Shown: positions 1 to 5,153 of the stretch, in pieces | How positions within the stretch are numbered: position 1 is the first letter of the stretch | Layout: every line of letters begins with the position of its first letter | DNA from: Acidobacteriota bacterium | Lineage (GTDB): Bacteria; Acidobacteriota; Terriglobia; Bryobacterales; Bryobacteraceae | Direction of reading: 5' to 3' | DNA: 5,153 bases | Assembly: GCA_947505565.1 (NCBI GenBank) | Contig: CANNLB010000289.1 | Coordinates: forward strand, 1 to 5,153 | Program-made: the position numbers and the translations under genes | Notes under the pieces: model-generated | What the model was told of the DNA's origin: nothing | Database searches by the model: none | What the model saw: the letters and a program-made list of their open reading frames with translations, nothing else

Positions 1-1
1 A

Positions 2-403
2 AGCGGCGGGCCGACGGACCTCGTCAAAGCGGCAAAGAAAGTGGCGCTGCTGTGCTTGGGCGTCGCCTATCAGCGCTTTCTCGCCGAACTCGATAGCCAG
101 CAGGAGATCCTGGCGGCGCTGTGCGACATCACCATGCAGGCGTTTGCGATGGAGTCCGTGCAGCTCCGTTCGCAGAAGCATAATGTCGCCCCGAAGATGA
201 CGGCGGTGTTTCTGCAGGACGCGATGGGCAAAATTGAAGGCCATGCGCGAACGGTGCTGGCAGCATGTGCGGAGGGGGACGAACTGCGGATTCAACTTTC
301 CGCGCTGCGGCGTTTAGCCAAGCACGACCCGATCAACACAATCGGCTTGCGGCAGGAGATTGCGCAGCGGTTGCAGACGGCGCAACGGTATGTCCTCGCC
401 TAA
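2..403 (+). CDS. Acyl-CoA dehydrogenase, C-terminal part (5' end outside window)
   Basis: This is the last 133 codons of a flavin-dependent acyl-CoA dehydrogenase, the enzyme of the first step of fatty-acid beta-oxidation, in which FAD oxidises acyl-CoA to trans-2-enoyl-CoA. The reading frame is open from the left edge, and the TAA stop is at 401-403. An internal GTG at 41 could serve as a start, but the frame upstream of it (GGPTDLVKAAKK) is also coding-like, so the gene is simply cut by the window. The visible part matches the C-terminal helical region of long/very-long-chain-type members: a DSQQEILAALCDITMQAFAMES helix, then a closing HDPINTIGLRQEIA segment and RYVLA end. The flavin-binding and catalytic regions lie outside the window, so chain-length specificity cannot be judged. 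The 3' end overlaps the kinase gene by 14 nt, which suggests co-transcription. Family assignment is by motif resemblance and is fairly secure; the subfamily is not. Confidence 0.82.
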   Translation, partial: SGGPTDLVKAAKKVALLCLGVAYQRFLAELDSQQEILAALCDITMQAFAMESVQLRSQKHNVAPKMTAVFLQDAMGKIEGHARTVLAACAEGDELRIQLSALRRLAKHDPINTIGLRQEIAQRLQTAQRYVLA

Positions 404-842
404 GCAGCGAGTGGTGGTGCTGGTCGGCTTGCCGGGGTCGGGCAAGTCGACTTGGCTCGAGAAGCAGGGCGGGGGCGGGTTGTCGTCCGATGCGATGCGA
501 AAACTGCTCCGCGACAACGAAGCGGACCAGACGATTCACGGCGAAGTGTTCACGCTGCTGCGACATTTGCTGCGGCTACGGCTGCGGTTGGGCGCGGCCA
601 CGACCTACATCGACTCGACCAACCTAAGCAAGCGGGAGCGACGTATCTGGGTGAAGATCGCCCATGAATTGGACGCGGATTGCGAGGCGGTGTTTTTCGA
701 TGTCCCGCTGGCGCTCTGCAAAGCGCGCAACGCCAAAAGAACGCGCGTAGTCCCCGCAGAGGCTATGGAGCAATTGGCGGGACGGTTGGTTCGTCCGGAG
801 CCGGCAGAGGGGTTTGCGGCGATTCGAGTCGTTTCCAATTAG
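390..842 (+). CDS. Stand-alone T4 polynucleotide-kinase-like P-loop kinase
   Basis: A 150-residue protein of the P-loop kinase superfamily (AAA_33/zeta-toxin-like clan) that most resembles the kinase domain of T4 Pnk. It has a Walker A at residues 13-21 (GLPGSGKST, followed by W as in T4 Pnk). SSDAMR at 32-37 places D34 and R37 where T4 Pnk has its catalytic Asp/Arg pair. A YIDSTN strand at 73-78 corresponds to the SDTN of T4 Pnk and is followed by an RERR segment. FDVP at 103-106 precedes a basic lid-like region (KARNAKRTRVVP). There is no fused phosphatase or ligase domain. The likely reaction is ATP-dependent phosphorylation, and the substrate is unknown; small cytosolic homologues are usually annotated only as ATP-binding protein. 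I prefer ATG 390 over TTG 360, because the protein then begins just before the P-loop strand and the AGGAGA before TTG 360 has no spacing. Its start overlaps the acyl-CoA dehydrogenase by 14 nt, and its last 80 nt are antisense to the MFS gene. Confidence 0.85.
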   Translation: MSSPKQRVVVLVGLPGSGKSTWLEKQGGGGLSSDAMRKLLRDNEADQTIHGEVFTLLRHLLRLRLRLGAATTYIDSTNLSKRERRIWVKIAHELDADCEAVFFDVPLALCKARNAKRTRVVPAEAMEQLAGRLVRPEPAEGFAAIRVVSN

Positions 843-2103
843 CGAGCACGATGGCCCAAAACAGAATGGGCAGAAGCAGCAAAGTGGCGGTAAGCCCGGC
901 GACGTTTTGCGGGGTCCAACCGCCGTCAATCAAGACGCCCGCCGAAGAACTCGCCAGCGACATCACGATGACTGCGATGCCGAATTCGGCCGAGAAGACG
1001 CGGCCACGAAACTTATCGTCGGTATTGATTTGCAGCAGTGTCGTGGAGCCAACCCAAGTGACCGTGCTGCCCATGTGCGCGATGACGACCGCGAGGCAGG
1101 CGATGGGCATGGAGGACGCCTGGCTAAGGAGGAAGTACCCGAGCGAAGCCACGACGAAGCCAATCAAAATCGCGTAGCGTTGGCGCGCTTGATTGCGCCC
1201 GGCAATGTAGCCGAGCAGGATGGGACCGGTGAGCGCACCGATGCCCCGGGAACCCATCAGCAGGCTGACGCCGAGCGCGGCGGCGCGCTCCGGCGCGGCC
1301 CCCAGCCAAGTGACGGCGAATTTGTCGCGACCGAGCATCGTGAGCAGAACCCAGTTGGACGCAATGATGGAGTTGCCGGATTTAACGAACAGGGTCGCCA
1401 ACATGCGGGAGTCCCGCCGCACGTAGCGCACCCCTTCGAGAATCGGTTTGAAATCGTAGAGATCCCGCCAGTGCAGCGGAGCGTGGCCTTCGGTGTGGGG
1501 CTCGTGAAACTTCATCCGACGCACGATCATGGCCGAAGCAACAAACGAACAGGCATCGATCGCGAAGACGGCTTCGCGGCCCAATAGCGCAAGCGCAATG
1601 CCGCCGAAGGTGAAGCCCATGGCAAAGTTGAAGCTCCACGTTGTCGAGCTGAGCGCATTGCCGACGAAGACCTCATCGCCGGTGGTGATGTTCGGCACGA
1701 TGGCGGAACGGGCCGGCTCGAACAGGCCCCACATGACGGTTTCGAGAAACAACAGGACGTACAGCAGCGGCAGCATGGCCGGCGTGCGAACGAAGAGCAT
1801 GCAGGCGATGATGAGCGCGCGGCAGAGGTCGGCGAACATCATCACTTTGCGACGGCTCAGCCGATCGTTCAACACGCCCGCGGCCGGAGCCGTGAGGCAC
1901 TGCGGCAGCACTTGGAGCACGAAGGCAAAGCCGATGGATTCGGCCTTGCCGGTGAAATCGAGAAGAAGGTTATACAGCGCGAGCGTAAAAAACCAGTCTC
2001 CGATTTCACTGATGACCTGCGCGCTCCAGAGCAACCGGTAGTTTCGGTTGCCGCGGAGGAGTTGCCAGTAGTCAGGGATGGTGACGCGGCGACGCTCAGT
2101 CAT
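763..2103 (-). CDS. MFS transporter, EntS/MFS_3-like
   Basis: A 446-residue, strongly hydrophobic integral membrane protein of the major facilitator superfamily, probably with 12 transmembrane helices in two six-helix halves. Helices are visible at about 28-48, 56-78, 92-106, 111-128, 158-174, 178-194, 238-256, 278-300, 311-327, 333-350, 372-392 and 402-422. MFS motif A appears between TM2 and TM3 as GVLNDRLSRRKVM (residues 76-88). A related RGRVFS loop is at 367-371, as in the EntS-like MFS_3 branch. A cytoplasmic linker of about 40 residues (199-236) joins the halves. The family mostly exports small molecules by proton antiport; no substrate can be read from the sequence. The ATG at 2103 overlaps the trpS TGA (ATGA) and no good Shine-Dalgarno is visible, so translational coupling to trpS is likely. 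The last 26 residues, a Pro-rich tail after the final helix, are encoded antisense to the kinase gene. Confidence 0.9.
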   Translation of the reverse strand: MTERRRVTIPDYWQLLRGNRNYRLLWSAQVISEIGDWFFTLALYNLLLDFTGKAESIGFAFVLQVLPQCLTAPAAGVLNDRLSRRKVMMFADLCRALIIACMLFVRTPAMLPLLYVLLFLETVMWGLFEPARSAIVPNITTGDEVFVGNALSSTTWSFNFAMGFTFGGIALALLGREAVFAIDACSFVASAMIVRRMKFHEPHTEGHAPLHWRDLYDFKPILEGVRYVRRDSRMLATLFVKSGNSIIASNWVLLTMLGRDKFAVTWLGAAPERAAALGVSLLMGSRGIGALTGPILLGYIAGRNQARQRYAILIGFVVASLGYFLLSQASSMPIACLAVVIAHMGSTVTWVGSTTLLQINTDDKFRGRVFSAEFGIAVIVMSLASSSAGVLIDGGWTPQNVAGLTATLLLLPILFWAIVLANWKRLESPQTPLPAPDEPTVPPIAP

Positions 2104-3092
2104 GGTGCGATGGTGTACAAGCCCATCCGCTCTTTGGCGGTTTTGACAATACCAGCGGCGATGGGAGTGACGCGATCGCGGCCCTGTTGGAGCACGCTTT
2201 CGAGATAAGCCGGATCGGCCATCACTTCGGCGTACCGCTTTTGGATCGGTTCCAGGCCGGCGAGGACGGCGTCAGCCACCGTTTTTTTCAGGTCCCCGTA
2301 GCGAAGGCCTGTAAAGTGTTGTTTCATTGCGTCGTCCGACCAATCGGTGAATGCCTGGAAGATCCCGAGTAGGTTCTCGACTCCGGGCCCCATGGTTGCG
2401 AAATCGACGGCGGGGTTGGAATCAGTGGTGGCGCGCATAATCTTCTTACGAGCCTCTTCGGGCTTGTCGAGCAGGCCGATGGCATGGCCGGAACCAGTGG
2501 CCGACTTGCTCATTTTCTTGGTGGGGTCGTCGAGGCCCATGACACGGGCGCCGACCATGGGCAGGCTCGTTTTCGGCACCACAAACGTCTCGCCGTACAG
2601 GTGGTTGAAGCGCTCGGCGATATCGCGCGCCAGTTCCATGTGCTGGCGTTGGTCATCCCCGACCGGGACGACAGCGGCGTTGTAGAGCAGAATGTCCGCT
2701 GCCATCAGAACAGGATATTGCAGCAGCCCATCGCCGATTGTCTCGGCTTCTTCGGCTTTCGCTTTGAACTGCGTCATGCGTTCGAGCCAACCGAGGGGCG
2801 TGACACAGGTCAGCAGCCAGCCAAGTTCGGCATGTTGCGGCACGCTGGACTGGACGGTGAGCGAACTGACGGTTGGGTCAATCCCGGCAGCGAGGTAAAG
2901 CCCGGCGACCTGGCGAATTTTTTCGCGCAGCTCTTCCGGCTTCTGGTACACCGTAATAGCGTGGAGATCAACGATGCAAAAAATGCACTCGTATTCATGC
3001 TGCAGCTTGACCCAATTACGGAGGGCGCCAAGGTAGTTGCCTATATGAAGGTTTCCGGTAGGCTGCATCCCGGAGAAGACTCGTGCTTTCAT
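2100..3092 (-). CDS. trpS: Tryptophanyl-tRNA synthetase
   Basis: A 330-residue class Ic aminoacyl-tRNA synthetase that charges tRNA-Trp with tryptophan in the cytosol; the length is typical for bacterial TrpRS. The signature elements are all present and in order: the HIGH-type motif GNLHIGN at 13-19, VDLHA at 41-45, the tryptophan-pocket segment MAADILLY at 130-137 (D133 corresponds to the indole-N-contacting Asp of characterised bacterial enzymes), VGDDQ at 144-148, and KMSKS at 193-197. I chose ATG 3092 because the protein then starts MKARVFSGMQPTG, as the family does, and a GGAAG lies 6 nt upstream. The frame stays open a further 462 nt, but that stretch is antisense to the methyltransferase gene and has no synthetase similarity. 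It overlaps the downstream MFS start by 4 nt and is divergent from the methyltransferase. No T-box or trp attenuator can fit in the 36-bp gap. Confidence 0.97.
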   Translation of the reverse strand: MKARVFSGMQPTGNLHIGNYLGALRNWVKLQHEYECIFCIVDLHAITVYQKPEELREKIRQVAGLYLAAGIDPTVSSLTVQSSVPQHAELGWLLTCVTPLGWLERMTQFKAKAEEAETIGDGLLQYPVLMAADILLYNAAVVPVGDDQRQHMELARDIAERFNHLYGETFVVPKTSLPMVGARVMGLDDPTKKMSKSATGSGHAIGLLDKPEEARKKIMRATTDSNPAVDFATMGPGVENLLGIFQAFTDWSDDAMKQHFTGLRYGDLKKTVADAVLAGLEPIQKRYAEVMADPAYLESVLQQGRDRVTPIAAGIVKTAKERMGLYTIAP

Positions 3093-3128
3093 CGCCAACT
3101 TCCAGTCTACTAGTCCACAATAGAGAGA
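3093..3128. promoter_or_regulatory. 36-bp divergent intergenic region between trpS and the RNA methyltransferase
   Basis: This is all the DNA between the two divergent start codons. It is visibly less GC-rich than the flanks (CTACTAGTCCACAATAGAGA on the plus strand). It must hold, or lie next to, the initiation signals of both genes. I can find only weak -10-like hexamers (CACAAT on plus at 3116-3121; TATTGT on minus) without convincing -35 partners. If promoters are here, they overlap each other or extend into the opposing coding regions. Promoter function is inferred from gene geometry, not from a strong motif. Confidence 0.35.
3099..3104 (-). promoter_or_regulatory. Ribosome binding site of trpS
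   Basis: On the minus strand TGGAAG lies here, leaving 6 nt before ATG 3092. It is a moderate Shine-Dalgarno match at normal spacing. It supports the start at 3092 over starts further upstream, which would lie inside the opposite gene. Confidence 0.5.
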
Positions 3129-4316
3129 GTGCAGATTGAAGTAGAAAAATTGGTATACGGTGGCGACGGCCTGAGTCGTAACGAAGGCCGCGTCGTGTTG
3201 ACGCCGTATGTGCTCCCGGCCGAGCAGGTGAGAGTGGAAGTGGTGCGTGAGCGCAAGGACATGCTGGAGGCGCGCGTCGACGAAGTGCTGACGCCGTCGC
3301 CTCATCGCGTGGCCCCCTCCTGTCCGCATTTCGGCGTCTGTGGCGGTTGCCACTATCAGCACGCTGAGTATAAGTTTCAAGTAGAACAGAAGTCGGCAAT
3401 TGTGCGCGAGGTCTTCTCGAGGATCGGCCGGATCGAAATTCCGGGCGAGATCGGGACGATCTTCGCGCAGCCGTTCGGCTATCGGAACCGAATCCAGGTT
3501 CACATAGAAGGGGTGCGTCTGGGGTTCAAGGAAGGCGGCACCCATAAGCTGCAACCGATTGAGCAGTGCCCGATCGCATCGCCCAAACTAAATGAGAGTT
3601 TGCAGATTATTCGCGGGATGTTGAAGAACTCCCGTTGGCCAGGCTTCGTGCGCTCACTCGAACTGTTCACCAACGAGAAGGAAGTGCAGCTGAACGTCAT
3701 CGAAACGATGGCCGGGCGACGCGTGGCGCGCGGCTTCTTCGACTGGTGCGAAAGCGAAATTCCGGGGGCGATCACGGGCGCGCTGGAGTACGACGGATTC
3801 CGGGTGAGCCATAAATCGTTCTTTCAGGTGAACCGCTTTCTGCTGAAAGAATTGGTGGAAACGGCCATTGGCGACGCGAAGGGCGAGTTGGCGCTTGAGT
3901 TGTATGCGGGCGTCGGATTGTTTAGCATTCCGCTGTCGAGCCGCTTTGCGAAGGTGGTGGCCGTTGAAAGTTCCAAGTCGGCCGTGGCTGACTTGGAAGT
4001 GAACTGTCGGCGCGCGAAGACGACCGTGGAACATCACCGGGCGAACGCGGACCTGTTCCTCGAAACGATGCAACGGAAGCCGGAGTTTGTGTTGGCCGAT
4101 CCGCCGCGGGCGGGGCTCGGCGCGGGTGTGGTACGCGACTTGATTCGGCTGCAACCGCGGCAGATTGCAGTCGTTTCTTGCGACCCTTCCACGATGGCTC
4201 GCGATGCCAAGGCGTTTTTGGAAGCGGGCTACGCGATTGAAAAATGCCAAGTTATTGATCTGTTCCCGCAGACGTACCACATCGAAACGATCACTCATTT
4301 CACCCACGGGGGGTAA
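3129..4316 (+). CDS. rlmD: RNA (uracil-C5)-methyltransferase, RlmD/TrmA family
   Basis: A 395-residue SAM-dependent enzyme of the TrmA/RlmD family, which makes 5-methyluridine in RNA (in RlmD, 23S rRNA position 1939). Domain order: an N-terminal TRAM RNA-binding domain at about 1-56 (starting QIEVEKLVYGGDGL); four cysteines of a [4Fe-4S] cluster at C65, C71, C74 and C147; a central beta region; then a Rossmann methyltransferase domain. Family motifs are FFQVN at 231-235, SAM-binding ELYAGVGLFS at 257-266, acidic E280, DPPR at 324-327, nucleophile C351 in VVSCDPSTMARD, and the terminal FPQTYHIE with the presumed general base E386. All catalytic residues are intact. The start is GTG 3129: the frame is closed by TAG at 3111-3113 and no ATG lies between. 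A GAGAG run sits almost against the GTG, too close for a standard Shine-Dalgarno. The iron-sulfur motif favours RlmD/RlmCD over TrmA, but the target nucleotide is inferred. The protein is slightly shorter than E. coli RlmD. Confidence 0.93.
   Translation: MQIEVEKLVYGGDGLSRNEGRVVLTPYVLPAEQVRVEVVRERKDMLEARVDEVLTPSPHRVAPSCPHFGVCGGCHYQHAEYKFQVEQKSAIVREVFSRIGRIEIPGEIGTIFAQPFGYRNRIQVHIEGVRLGFKEGGTHKLQPIEQCPIASPKLNESLQIIRGMLKNSRWPGFVRSLELFTNEKEVQLNVIETMAGRRVARGFFDWCESEIPGAITGALEYDGFRVSHKSFFQVNRFLLKELVETAIGDAKGELALELYAGVGLFSIPLSSRFAKVVAVESSKSAVADLEVNCRRAKTTVEHHRANADLFLETMQRKPEFVLADPPRAGLGAGVVRDLIRLQPRQIAVVSCDPSTMARDAKAFLEAGYAIEKCQVIDLFPQTYHIETITHFTHGG
4308..4313 (+). promoter_or_regulatory. G-rich possible ribosome binding site of the decayed dehydrogenase gene
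   Basis: A run of six G overlaps the last codons of the methyltransferase and ends 7 nt before ATG 4321. It could have served as a Shine-Dalgarno for the next gene and fits the 4-nt intergenic spacing of a former operon. The run may equally just encode the terminal Gly-Gly. Confidence 0.3.
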
Positions 4317-4320
4317 ACGC

Positions 4321-5153
4321 ATGCGTTGGTTGGCCGGGCTCTCTTTCACCTTTCCTCTGGCGGCATAGTTTCCAGCGCTGCGATTCGAACGGCTGATCAC
4401 GGGAGTCCGGGTCCCCGGTGCAGGTAACTCACGCCGGAGAAGGATTCGGACGCTGGTTCGTCGTTGAGCAGCCCGGCGTGATCTGGATTTGGCAAAAGGG
4501 GGCGTTGGTGGCGACGCGGTTTTTGGGTATCTAGGCTCGGGTGCGTTACGGCGACGAGATGGGGCTCTTGCGCAGAGCGTCCCCCCCGGGTTTCGCCCAG
4601 AAGCGATGTTTCTACATCAACTATGTGAGCCGCCAGACGGAAACAATCGTCGCGCGCTTTCGCTTGACGGGCGATGGAAACGTGGCCAATTCGACGATTG
4701 CGCAGGTGCTCCCGCGGATGCGGCAGCCGTTTTAAAACGGAAACGGCGGGCAGATTGCGTTTCATTCGAAAGATAGCTCAGTCACGGGCCGATTCGTCTA
4801 TCGGGGGGTGCGATGCCAGGACCTGCGCAGCGTCTCATTGTTCGGCGATTATTACAACGGGAACATTTGAGGATATCGGGACGGACGGTTCGATTTACGG
4901 CCACCGGCAATCGATTTCGGCGTTCGGCGGGGACGAGCAGGGCGAGTTGTACCTGGCGGACCTGGGCGGCACCGTGTCGCGAATCACGGCTGAGGCCGCG
5001 CCGTTCCAAATTCGCGCCGTGACAAGCGCGGCAAGCTTCGTCGGCGGACTTTCCTCCGGCAGCATCGGGACCGTTTTAACTACTTTCCTGCCCGGGGTAG
5101 CGACGACGATCGCGGCCAAAAGGTACCCGCTGCCGACGTCGTTGGGCGCCGTT
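4321..5153 (+). pseudogene. Decayed secreted PQQ-dependent sugar dehydrogenase (glucose/sorbosone type) with Solibacter-type C-terminal domain; 3' end outside window
   Basis: No single frame is open, but a composite translation reads as one protein. Frame 1 from ATG 4321 gives a signal-peptide-like MRWLAGLSFTFPLAA, a TAG at 4366, then FPALRFERLITGVRVP. An extra base near 4417 shifts to frame 2, giving VQVTHAGEGFGRWFVVEQPG, a TAG at 4532, ARVRYGDEMGLL, PPGFAQKRCFYINYVSRQ and QPF, a TAA at 4733, then NGNGGQIAF. An apparent in-frame deletion near 4775-4785 joins this directly to VTGRFVYRGVRCQDLRS and LFGDYYNGNI, with TGA at 4868 where the family has Trp. A second +1 shift at about 4912-4918 leads into frame 3: SAFGGDEQGELYLADLGGTV. 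These blocks follow the order of soluble PQQ sugar dehydrogenases (YliI/GdhB-like beta-propellers). The NHNGG active-site motif reads NGNGG, so the catalytic His is lost. The missing middle, probably 150-200 residues, would hold most of the propeller. Intact homologues would be periplasmic or secreted. Sequencing error alone would not explain the deletion. Confidence 0.85.
5004..5153 (+). other. Start of a Solibacter-type C-terminal domain (TIGR03437-like), within the pseudogene
   Basis: Frame 3 reads FQIRAVTSAASFVGGLSSGS, then IGTVLTTFLPG, and near the window end PLPTSLGAV. This resembles the start of the domain that ends many secreted Solibacter-lineage proteins, with an NAASF...PGSI...PLPTSLGG pattern; here the usual Asn of NAASF is Ser. 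The spacer between the two conserved ends looks shorter and more diverged than usual, which fits decay. The domain's function is unknown. Its attachment to a PQQ dehydrogenase marks the gene as acidobacterial. The rest of the domain lies outside the window. Confidence 0.6.

Noticed and set aside
854..871. Inverted repeat gccca/tgggc with 8-nt loop just after the kinase stop, considered as a terminator
   Set aside because: The stem is only 5 bp, has no T-run after it, and lies in MFS coding sequence.
814..1587. Long plus-strand open frame (257 codons) opposite the MFS gene
   Set aside because: Composition is Arg/Asp/His-rich with no recognisable domain, as expected for the antisense of a GC-rich coding gene; the MFS protein on the other strand has clear helices and motif A.
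3092..3121. Promoter for the methyltransferase (TCGCCA, 18 bp, CACAAT)
   Set aside because: Each hexamer matches the sigma-70 consensus at only four of six positions, which is common by chance, so it is mentioned only as a possibility and not annotated.
3093..3554. 462-nt upstream extension of the trpS frame (154 extra residues)
   Set aside because: It lies entirely antisense to the well-supported methyltransferase gene, has no synthetase similarity, and the family start and a ribosome binding site are at 3092.
3654..4400. Long minus-strand open frame (248 codons) opposite the methyltransferase gene
   Set aside because: Arg/His/Gln-rich shadow with no motif; the plus strand carries all catalytic motifs of the RlmD family.
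4397..4765. Minus-strand 122-codon open frame in the right-hand region
   Set aside because: Antisense of the decayed dehydrogenase, Arg/His-rich, no recognisable motif.
4489..4776. Frame-1 open frame of 95 codons in the right-hand region
   Set aside because: It is out of register with the conserved dehydrogenase blocks and shows no family resemblance; the pseudogene reading explains the region.
4321..5153. Programmed frameshifting or stop-codon readthrough to express the dehydrogenase
   Set aside because: Three different stop codon types, two shifts without slippery sites, loss of the active-site His and a large deletion together indicate decay rather than recoding.

Overview
The window is GC-rich, densely packed chromosomal DNA of the kind found in free-living bacteria. 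The best taxonomic clue is at its right end. A conceptual translation there carries a VTSAASF...PLPTSLGAV pattern, which resembles the C-terminal domain described as Solibacter-type (TIGR03437) in secreted proteins of the Acidobacteriota order Bryobacterales/Solibacterales. I therefore infer a Solibacter/Bryobacter-like acidobacterium. This rests on motif recognition, not on a database search.

Layout from left to right: (1) the C-terminal end of an acyl-CoA dehydrogenase (+), entering from outside the window; (2) a stand-alone T4 polynucleotide-kinase-like P-loop kinase (+), overlapping the dehydrogenase by 14 nt; (3) a 12-TM-class MFS transporter (-), whose 3' end overlaps the 3' end of the kinase gene by 80 nt; (4) trpS, tryptophanyl-tRNA synthetase (-), whose stop overlaps the MFS start in an ATGA arrangement, so the leftward transcript reads trpS then MFS; (5) an RlmD/TrmA-family RNA m5U methyltransferase (+), divergent from trpS with only 36 bp between start codons; (6) a decayed gene (+), starting 4 nt after the methyltransferase stop and running off the right edge, recognisable as a secreted PQQ-dependent sugar (glucose/sorbosone) dehydrogenase with a Solibacter-type C-terminal domain.

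The intact genes are mostly housekeeping: fatty-acid oxidation, tRNA charging and RNA methylation, plus one kinase and one exporter of unknown substrate. They form a rightward pair (dehydrogenase-kinase), a leftward pair (trpS-MFS) and a rightward unit (methyltransferase plus pseudogene). They do not obviously form one pathway.

The most notable signal is the right-hand 830 bp, where ordinary ORF calling finds only fragments. Reading across frames recovers a nearly complete dehydrogenase scaffold with four in-frame stops, two +1 frameshifts, one large internal deletion and a lost active-site histidine. I found no CRISPR array, tRNA/rRNA gene, insertion sequence or phage gene, and no evidence of a new multi-gene system. 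The only non-coding stretches are 36 bp and 4 bp long.
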